Below are positions 56,110 to 64,000 of a stretch of DNA of 64,000 nt, piece after piece. A program made the translations under genes and the position numbers. Origin of the DNA: Atriophallophorus winterbourni (lineage: Eukaryota > Platyhelminthes > Trematoda > Plagiorchiida > Microphallidae); contig JACCGJ010002601.1 in assembly GCA_013407085.1 (NCBI GenBank), forward strand, positions 1 to 64,000, written 5' to 3'. The notes beneath the pieces are model-generated. The model saw only the letters and a list, made by a program, of their open reading frames with translations. It had not been told where the DNA came from and ran no database searches. Position 1 is the first letter of the stretch. Every line of letters starts with the position of its first letter.

Positions 56110-56684
56110 TTATGAGATTAGTTACGTTATTCAAACTGTGCTCTATGCGATCAACATATAATTCAGTTTCATGAGAATGACTCCACTAACGGTGTCGTAC
56201 TTATCGCAATGCATGTCCTTGCCTACATTTACAAATGAGTTTGCAAAAACTGAACCAAACTGGCATCTAATTTAAATGCTCACATATGGTTGAGTCGAAT
56301 ATTTAGTTGTTATGAGAATAATGCCCACGACTGACGTAAGCTGATCCATTAATCGTGGTTACTCCGATTTTAATTCCGTAATTATGTCGATTTTTTTAAT
56401 TTTGCTTAACAATTACTAATAACTTAAAACGTTCGTTTTGCCACATGGACTAATTAAAAATAGTTTTGTTATTTGCATTGATGCAATTTTTGTTGCATAA
56501 TTTTGTGGCCTTATCGCATTGTGAATCGCACGATAGCATCTCGTGATGTTACGTTTGCTACGCAAGTGAACATAAGGGAACCACATTCCAATTTCTTCAC
56601 CGCCAGATATTTTGGTCATACCAACTCAAAGGCTATTTAAATGTAGCTGCAAACGTTTGCAACAAGCAGGTCAACCACGTCGCA
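56110..56684 (+). promoter_or_regulatory. Upstream block and TATA-like box, array gene 4
   Basis: TATTTAAA at 56634-56641, second promoter type as for gene 2. The SINE-like insertion ends 575 bases before the ATG. Confidence 0.55.
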
Positions 56685-56882
56685 ATGAACGCGTTTCTCG
56701 TAGTTTGTGTGTTGGTGTTGTTAAGTCAAATCGATGGAGCCATCCACGGAAGACACAATATGGATGACGAGGACTTGCAGAGTGGAGATGAGTACGAGCC
56801 CATCAATGACCATAGACACCGTGTAATGATCGACGAAGGAGGTCCGTATCCCAAAGAGTCAGCCGAAACACCGGGTGTTTGA
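56685..56882 (+). CDS. Array gene 4: small secreted acidic protein, 65 aa
   Basis: Leader with one change (LLSQIDGA for LLNQIDGA), the same acidic patch, centre NDHRHRVMIDEGG as in gene 3, then PYPKESAETPGV. The Lys in PKES is shared with the 15304 and gene 1 versions (PKEW, PKDA), not with genes 2 and 3 (PIES), giving a mosaic. AATAAA at 57004-57009. Function unknown. Confidence 0.65.
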   Translation: MNAFLVVCVLVLLSQIDGAIHGRHNMDDEDLQSGDEYEPINDHRHRVMIDEGGPYPKESAETPGV

Positions 56883-57934
56883 ATTTTGAATTTAATATGG
56901 TCCACCATGGGATAATGCAGTCACACTTTTTGCAGTTTTGCTAAACTTTTGCTTTGATGAAATATCCAAATATATCTTTAACCTATCTGTGTCTTCTGAT
57001 TGCAATAAAACGTCTAATACATTTAAAATCATTCCCAAATAATGTTTCCTCGAGATTCCAGTCTTGCTGCTGCGAGCACCAGAATACTAGGTTTTTCCTC
57101 GTTGTTCACAATAGAACATTGCTTATCAACCATTCGTTTGGTGTGATCTGAAGGATGATTCGTGTGAGGATTCATGGGAAGATATTTCGAGGTATGCAGG
57201 CTTCAATATATTAATCGAGACTGTATCACAGCGACCATCGATGTTTACTATGAAGTGTTTGTCTTGGCGTGAGATGGCTTGATGTGGACCATGAATACGA
57301 GGTTATAATTAAATGATCAATGAATTACTACGCACAAATATGAAATCACACATATCTGAGCAAGGGTGTTTGCAGATTGAAGGTGTGGAAGAACGTGTGG
57401 GTTGATAATGAGAACGAAATTCACAACTGCATAACCGAAATTAAGGTCGGAAACGGGGGTATGTTCAGGAGGACTGACGAAATCACCAGGCCAAGATAAA
57501 GGTGAAACGAATATTAATTTTGAGGGATAAAACTTTGGGTCTTCTTTCATGCATATACGTAATCCAAGAAGTGCAAGTGAGAGGTTCTCTGCTCAATTGA
57601 TCTGGTCAACTAGACACGACTAAGCCGCTTTCAACTGCTAATGGAATATTTCAGCTAAACCGTTAGCAAAGGGGAAAAAATGCAGTCATGCGGATATGTT
57701 GACAACCGAGGAATGTTGATAGAACATGGAAGAGAGAAGACTGAAATTGCGCTCCGCGATCGGTGGTAACGACAGCAGATGCACCGAAGTTTGCTACTCA
57801 ATGCTGGATGAAAGCACGAGCATCGGATTCTGAAGTAATATCAGAAAAAGGGAAGGGAGATATGCCGTCGAGTATATCGGCCAAAAGACTATCAAAATAT
57901 ATGTATAATTTATTTTAACATGGATAGGACCAAG

Positions 57935-58200
57935 TAAGTCTATTCATAGATTTATTCATAGATTATATGCAGGTAAAATCTATGCTTTACAAGACCCACA
58001 CAAACTTACATCGGGTCGGATGGTAAAAAATATCAAAATATTGTTAGATTATTGTCAAACGTGAAAAACATACTTGTCCATGTGGCTATTTAGTGATATC
58101 TTGAAAACTTCAACGGTTCCAGATTGTACCACTTAAGTAGGTAAACTGTTCCACAATAGCACAACTAAGAGGGATGAGGCGAGCAACATATTTTCTACAT
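57935..58200 (-). mobile_element. LINE 3' end, unit 4
   Basis: Counterpart of 32395-32665 and closest in sequence to unit 1 here, although the rest of unit 4 follows unit 2. Confidence 0.55.
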
Positions 58201-58372
58201 CTTTAAGGGCATGAGCACTACACGCAATAACCTGGGTGTGATCGCACGAGGTGAGTTCGGGTGTCTAAAAAATCGCGTCAACGACGCTTGTGAGGCAGTG
58301 ATGTCTATCTTCGGCAAATGTCATTCCATTGTTTCCTGTCATCTGCATCGCGTTGCTTTGCGATGGCGAAGT

Positions 58373-59014
58373 TCATTCAATCAGAATATTACAAATTAAC
58401 GTTAGATATTCAATGTTTGTCTTTTGGGGGATTTTAGTGTTCAAACTCTTCGGTTTAAGCTTACGCATATCCTTCGATAATTCAGCACTTTCATTCACTT
58501 GACTACAGGTCAGATTCGCAGATTCATCGGTCGTACCGAGATGTTGGAAGGGACTTTGATCGATTTCTGGAAAAATTAGCGTTTCCGTAGTAGTTAGCGC
58601 TTCCCTGTAAGACTTGAGGTTAATGTGGTTAGGGACTGCGTTTAGAACTGGTTCCAGCGCTTTCTGACACGCAAATGTTTGGACAGACTCTAACGTGTTT
58701 TCAAGCCGTTTAAGGTTCGCATCTACAGCGAACATGCGTCTTTCCATAATTGAATCGGAGTTTTCGGCTCTTGATAAATCACTAGTTACTTTCAATCTGC
58801 ATGGATTACATATATAGCAGATGCCTGGTAATTTTTCATTATTAATTAGAGTCACAGATTCAGGTGATAAATACTTTTCACAGTTCGCATGAATAGCAAT
58901 TGAACACAAGTAACATTTAACATGACGCGATCTGGGACTTACCAGCTTTTGACAAAGTTTGCACTTTTTACAAGCCTCATAGTCAGGTCCGTTTAAGGTC
59001 ACGTTGTCAGTCAT
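58373..59014 (-). CDS. CR1 ORF1 protein with PHD finger, intact, unit 4 (213 aa)
   Basis: Same length as unit 2 with about six substitutions (for example R to H before VKCYLC, R to L in HINLKS). All eight presumed zinc ligands are kept and there is no frame break. Transposon-derived; no intact reverse transcriptase accompanies it. Confidence 0.65.
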   Translation of the reverse strand: MTDNVTLNGPDYEACKKCKLCQKLVSPRSRHVKCYLCSIAIHANCEKYLSPESVTLINNEKLPGICYICNPCRLKVTSDLSRAENSDSIMERRMFAVDANLKRLENTLESVQTFACQKALEPVLNAVPNHINLKSYREALTTTETLIFPEIDQSPFQHLGTTDESANLTCSQVNESAELSKDMRKLKPKSLNTKIPQKTNIEYLTLICNILIE

Positions 59015-59735
59015 CGTTACAATTTCGCGAGAACGAGTCGATACACTGGGCGAAGCGGTCGATTATCGATCGGTGTCTATCGGTGGAGTGCAAGAACGAG
59101 TGGATGCGATGCAGTGCAATCCAACGGACAGTAAAATATCGTACACATTCACGTAAAGGCTGTTCTGTGAGATTTGATCCGACAGTGTTGAAATAACTGT
59201 CAGCAAATACTAAATAGCGAGATCTTCCTGATGGTATCCGATTTGTTGCGTTATTCTGGATTGGAAGCAATGTTGCACGCGCATATGCTGCTGGGTAGAA
59301 ACTTGAAAATTTAGATTTCCAAGGATTCACGTTTCTCCGACTTGAATATAGTATATGCCGAATGAGGAAGTTGAGACAAGTTCAATGATATAAGAACCGT
59401 CTATATCCGTCAATAGAGTGAGCAATAAGATCGAAAAGTATACGAGCACAAATTTGTACGTCCACACCGTAGCCTGTAGCCTCTCTAAATGGACATGCGC
59501 AAATCGTGCATTGGGATTGGTTATGGATCGGTAGATTATAGTGATGAATGCAGAATCTTGCCTACTGTTGAATATCCTTATCCTTGCCAGTCCAAACACA
59601 ACTGAACGAAAACCAAGATGAGAAATGGGATGCAAATGTTCAAAATGGCCTTCCCAAAAGAACTCGGACTAAACTGGCGAATGATAACATTATATATTTC
59701 GCCCGAAATGGTCTTTTCCTTCATGAATCGTGAAG
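59015..59735 (-). other. Region 5' of ORF1, unit 4
   Basis: Counterpart of 42006-42680. It ends where a 754-base deletion, relative to unit 2, joins it directly to the next LINE fragment near 59718 (GGTCTTTTCCTTCATGAATC). Confidence 0.5.
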
Positions 59736-59739
59736 ATTG

Positions 59740-60310
59740 AAGAAATTGTGGTATAAAAAGCTGATAACTGTACAACAGGATACGATAGTTGAAGAATGAA
59801 TCACTTTGAAACAAATGAGGCTCTAGGATGATCGACAGTTTTTGTAGCTAGAAAATATATAATGTATTGGCTCGGTATTAATGAAAAATATAAGTGTGGA
59901 GTTGCTAAGTGAATTCATATAAGCGGGTTATATGGTGGAATAACTAAGCATAAAGATATCCAGTTGGTTCTTTCTACTAGATGATTGTACATCGTCAAAC
60001 GGTAAAAAATTCCATAATAAACAAGCGCTCCCCGAATAGAGGAACCGACGGCAGTTGTGTTGAGAATGTAGCATATCCGATTCCCAAGTGTATGTGCGTG
60101 TGCTATTGCTTGACCGTAGGTGAAGTATATGTCTCGGAGGATGAATTTTAGATTTTAGTAATTTATAGTTGAGGATTAAATCCAATCAAACCCGTCTTTT
60201 GGCGAGTGTATCTAAGTTAAGATGCACGAGTTGATCCTCATAGGGGATGTCGCAAAGAAATCCAACTATTTTATTTGCTCTGCGATAAGTCATATCGAGC
60301 ATCATGATGT
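59740..60310 (-). mobile_element. CR1-like LINE C-terminal fragment, unit 4
   Basis: Counterpart of 35400-35972; 85-residue end open at 60185-59928. Confidence 0.65.
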
Positions 60311-60314
60311 CCTT

Positions 60315-61265
60315 TCAAGGTTAAAGATTCAATATTTATGGTTAAAAAAGCAAGTTGCTGTACAGTACCATAGGATATACGTATAAAAATAAAAGTAATC
60401 GTTACTTGAATGATCATATGCATGTTCTTCATAGGTGGAGCAAAATAATCCCCAATGGCGACACAGACTGAGGGGAAAAATCTTTGGATGGACGGTAGTT
60501 CCGTGCGTTAAAAATTATAGACATCAATAGGTAGGGGCCAACGCACTAGTTCTCAACAAAAGGTTTCGTAACCTTTGCTTAAAGATGTGCTCGTTTGCTA
60601 AGGTAACTATATCTGTCGGCAAGCTATTCCACAAGAAGCATACACGAACAGCGGAGAAGTGATGACGACAATTCAATCGCGAGTGTGGGATTTGAAGGGT
60701 CAAAGGGTGGCTGCTTGTGAGGACAACGGAACCAAACTTGAAGAGGTGTTTGAGAGGATGGGATTTCGCGTAGATGATTCGATATGTCAGAGTGAGGTCG
60801 TGTAGTATACGTCTGCGCTCGAGGGTGTACAGTCCAAGTCTGGTCAGTCGCTGCTCAAAGGGTAAATTATTCAATCCGGTAACCGTTTTTGGTTGCCTTG
60901 TGATAAATTCGTTCTAGGAGCGAGATGTTTTTCCCATCCATGGCGTCCAAGCTTGTACAGCGTAGTCAACGACAGGATGTATGTAAGTGTTTAGTGATTT
61001 CGCGAGTGAGTGTGGTGAGAAACATCCGAAAAGGCGTTTCAGTAAACCGAGCAAGCTGCACGCACGCTTGTAGACGGCTTCGCACTGTAGGCTGTTCTTC
61101 AAAGTGCCAGACACCAAGATTCCGAGATCTTTTTGTGATGTACTCCATACAAGCGCGTGGCTGCAAAGTGTATAGGTAAAGGGAAAGGGTTTTCCGACTT
61201 GCAAAATTTTGCACTTGTTTCGGATTGACCACTGGTGCAGCTTTGTAGACAAGCCTGCACTGGGT
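60315..61265 (-). mobile_element. CR1-like LINE (23.4 kb family), unit 4
   Basis: Frames 61252-60914 and 60874-60524, separated by a frameshift near 60890; otherwise as in unit 2. Confidence 0.7.
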
Positions 61266-61304
61266 AATGAAACACTAGTTTAGTATATATCTTTAGGAAT
61301 GTAA

Positions 61305-62760
61305 GTATTCAATGAAAATTCAATTCAATTCGATTCAATTTTAATGGTCTGAAAAGCATATAGCTTTACAAAAACCACAGAATAATATGACAGCAACGAA
61401 TAATATAACAAGCAAAAATGGGATTAGATTGCTTACTGAGCAGTTCAAGAATCAAGTAAATATCCAAAGGGCAGAAATTGTTTTCGATTGGTGGGATAAC
61501 AAATGTGGGTGTATGGTGTTAAGATGTATAGTTTTCTTCGATGCACGGGTTTAGGGTCAAAAAGGCATCAGGGCTTCTCTTGAAAGTTTGCTGGTTTGGT
61601 GAGTTTACAACATTATCTGGCAGATTGTTCCAAGTAAAACAAACTCGCACGGCAAAAAATGTCGTCTGCAGTTGAGTCTCGAGTGAGGGCAGTTAGAGTA
61701 AATGTGTGAGCTCTTGTATTATGCGAGCTCCGTAGATTCAATAAGCATTGCAGAGGGTGATTTTCGGTATTCAAAATATTGTAAACCAGAATCAAATCCC
61801 CTCGGAGACGACGACGTGGAGAATCAAATAAATTTAGCGTTTTGATTCGCTCATTGTAGGGTTTCCGGCTGAGTGCAGTGACAAGTTTGGTAGCTCGATG
61901 ATATATTTGTTGCAAAGTCGCAACATCTTTTTCAAGCCATGGCGACCATGCTTGAGCTGCATATTCCATCGTGTGTCTGATGAACGTATTTATAATACAG
62001 GGAGTTGTCTGTTTTGAGAACCTACCGAAAATTCTCTTTAGGAATGACAATTTCTGTGATGTTTTGCGATAGACGTAGTTACAGTGGCTCGACATCCCTA
62101 GAGTGTTGCTTATTAACACACCCAAGTCCTTTTGTTCCATGGTCCACGAGAGGCTGTGTTCCAAGAAAATACTGGTACTCCACATATTTGCCAATGTTTA
62201 ACATGTGACACTTTTGGAAATTGAAAAATATGCGATTTTTAGGGACCAAGCCTGGAGGTTGTCCAGATCCTTCTGGAGCAGTTCGCAGTCTTCCGACTTA
62301 CTTATCTTCGACCACACTTTTATATCGTCCGCGAACAGTACGATCTTGCATTTGATGAGAGCTGGTATGTCATTAGCATAAAGCGCGAAGAGGATTGGTC
62401 CGAGGACGGATCCCTGAGGCACTCCACTTGTCACGGCTACCGACTTCGATAGAGCACCGTCCACAGAGACTTGAACAAACCGATCAGTCAGGTAATTTTC
62501 TAACCATGCTAACAGACTGCCAGTGATACCACAACGTTCCAGCTTCTGCAAGAGAATACTGTGGTTTACACGGTCAAATGCTTTCGACATATCGAGGTAA
62601 CATACATGGATATTATCCACAGCATCTACTGCTCGAGTCCAGTCGTCAAGGGTAAGGAGAAGGTTAGTAAGGCAGGAGTATCCTCTTCTAAAACCTTGTT
62701 GCGCCCCCGAAAATAGCTTATTTTCCTCAAGGTATTTGCTCAGTTTGTTTTCCAAGATGT
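61305..62760 (-). mobile_element. CR1-like LINE, 5' truncated, unit 4
   Basis: The palm frame 62755-62198 keeps SGVPQGSVLGPILFALYAND and VLFADDIKVW intact, like unit 2. The C-terminal frame 62194-61613 follows after a frameshift and breaks again near its end. Confidence 0.75.
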
Positions 62761-63300
62761 TTCAAGTGGAAACATCCAGGAATACGTTGAAGCATATTTA
62801 GCATGCGGTTAGCTCGGTTGTACAAGACTTCGCATTGCATGCTGTTCTTCAGACTTGCAATAATCCATACGCTGAGTTCATTTTTTCTGTCATACTTTTC
62901 AGTTGCTGGCTGTAGCGGAATGAGAAATCTTTACCTAACTGCAACATTCTTCACTTTCTGAAGTAGAATGAAAGCTTGTTCCTCACTGACCAACTGCTCA
63001 ATATATCCAAATTGCTCTGTAAGCGCAAACGGTCCACGTTTGACTTGATAGGAAGCCGAAGTTTAGCATCATCTGTAATAAAACCACTTTGGGTGTGACG
63101 AATATCCGAGTATCCCGAACATTGTGGGACACCACTATTGTCTTTGGTGGCAACCCTAGTTATCCCACAATCAAAACGTAAGTTTGCCTTGCGATCAAGA
63201 AGATTCATCACAGCCTGGTACACATTAATACCACCCTACTGTAGTTTGTTCAGGATTATAGAATGGTTCATGTGTTCAAACGCCGTCCACATGTCCACGT
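62761..63300 (-). mobile_element. LINE RT fragment, unit 4
   Basis: Counterpart of 38431-39010; frame 63223-62951, with SGVPQCSGYSD showing one further change. Confidence 0.6.
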
Positions 63301-63444
63301 TACACGCTTGCACGCAACCACTCTCATCCACTGTCTGTGGTCAGTCGATCATGGTATCCAGTGTAACTAATCACCATATTTGCCTCATGGAATGACATAC
63401 CCATAATGCTTTTATTTGTAACGATTAATTGTGATCTTTCCTTC

Positions 63445-64000
63445 GTTATGAGATTAGTTTACGTTTATTCAAGCTGTGCTCTATGCTATCAACATATAAT
63501 TCAGTTTTCATGAGAATGACTCCACAACGGTGTCGTACTTTATCGCAATGTATGTCCTTGCCTACATTTACAAATGAGTTTGCAAAAACTGAACCAAACT
63601 GGCATCTAATTTAAATGCTCACATATGGTTGAGTCGAATATTTAGTTGTTATGAGAATAATGCCCACGACTAACGTAAGCTGATCCATTAATCGTGATTA
63701 CTCCGATTTTAATTCCGTAATTATGTCGATTTTTTTTAATTTTGCTTAACAATAACTAATAATTTAAAACGTTCGTTTTGCCACATGGACTAACCAAAAA
63801 ATATTTTTGTTATTTGCATTGTTGCACTTTTTTATTCAATAATTCTTGTGGCCTTATCACATTCTGAATAGTATGGTAACATATCGTGATATTACGTTTA
63901 CTACGCAAGTGAACAAAAGGAAACCACATTCCAATTTCTTCACCGCCAGATATTGAGGTCAAGACTACACAATAGCTATTTAAACGTAGCTGTAAATGTG
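63445..64000 (+). promoter_or_regulatory. Upstream block of a fifth array gene (cut by window end)
   Basis: Homologous to 47190-47745, with TATTTAAA at 63977-63984 in the gene 1/gene 3 promoter type. By the constant offset of 16255 bases from unit 3, the ATG should fall at about 64028. Confidence 0.7.

Larger units (their letters stand above)
30531..64000 (+). repeat. Tandem array of secreted-protein gene units, dimer period about 16.6 kb
   Basis: Four complete units and the start of a fifth. Gene start codons fall at 31149, 39679, 47773 and 56685, and the next is expected at about 64028, just beyond the window. Units 1 and 3 line up at a constant offset of 16624-16635 bases over 8 kb. Units 2 and 4 do so at 17006-17009, dropping to 16255 after a 754-base deletion in unit 4. 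Unit-type markers alternate: the promoter variants, the CR1 insertion at 33.6/50.3 kb, and the ORF1 upstream region at 42.0/59.0 kb. The block was therefore duplicated as a two-gene dimer. Confidence 0.85.

Noticed and set aside
1..64000. tRNA, rRNA or CRISPR features
   Set aside because: No cloverleaf with the A and B box pattern, no rRNA-like stretch and no spaced short direct repeats were found by reading.

Overview
The window looks like nuclear DNA of a flatworm, most likely a parasitic trematode. It is AT-rich and dominated by decayed non-LTR retrotransposons of two kinds: RTE-clade and CR1/Jockey-like, the latter with a PHD-finger first ORF. It also carries a Ty3/gypsy remnant, small hammerhead-ribozyme repeats, and a multicopy family of very short secreted proteins. 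The organism call is inference from element types and style; no host housekeeping gene, rRNA or tRNA is visible to anchor it.

Layout. Bases 1-4030 hold a nearly full-length, frameshifted RTE element (minus). 4600-5440 holds hammerhead-bearing repeats in both orientations. 5600-7900 is a CR1-like element (minus) abutting an RTE 3' fragment (7945-8695, plus). A small secreted-protein gene lies at 9681-9971 (minus). 10925-13960 has LINE scraps and a foldback made of two head-to-head hammerhead repeats. 15304-15558 (plus) is a diverged founder-type copy of the secreted-protein family. 16483-22890 is a nest of RTE, CR1 and gypsy remnants with a minisatellite and an RTE-derived SINE-like insertion. 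23420-26515 is a CR1-like element with ORF1 and reverse transcriptase but no endonuclease. 28088-29960 holds more LINE remnants around a 20-base assembly gap.

From about 30.5 kb to the window end there is a tandem array of four complete units (about 7.3-8.9 kb each) plus the start of a fifth. Each unit carries one copy of the small secreted-protein gene with a TATA-like box (TATTTAAA) about 50 bases before the ATG and an AATAAA signal about 125 bases after the stop, followed by the same row of minus-strand LINE fragments. Units 1 and 3 match each other best, and so do 2 and 4: the array is a higher-order repeat with a dimer period of about 16.6 kb.

The most interesting signal is a family of hammerhead-ribozyme repeats (retrozyme-like, monomers of 231-240 bases) at 4.6, 5.3, 13.3-13.6, 35.0, 43.1 and 51.7 kb, with remnants beside the secreted-protein genes. 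They show stem I, the CUGAUGA/GAAA core pattern, stem II with an AAACA loop, a palindromic ACCGGU stem III suited to dimeric cleavage, and an internal hairpin with a compensatory base change. No single copy keeps every conserved base, but the family as a whole fits the fold.
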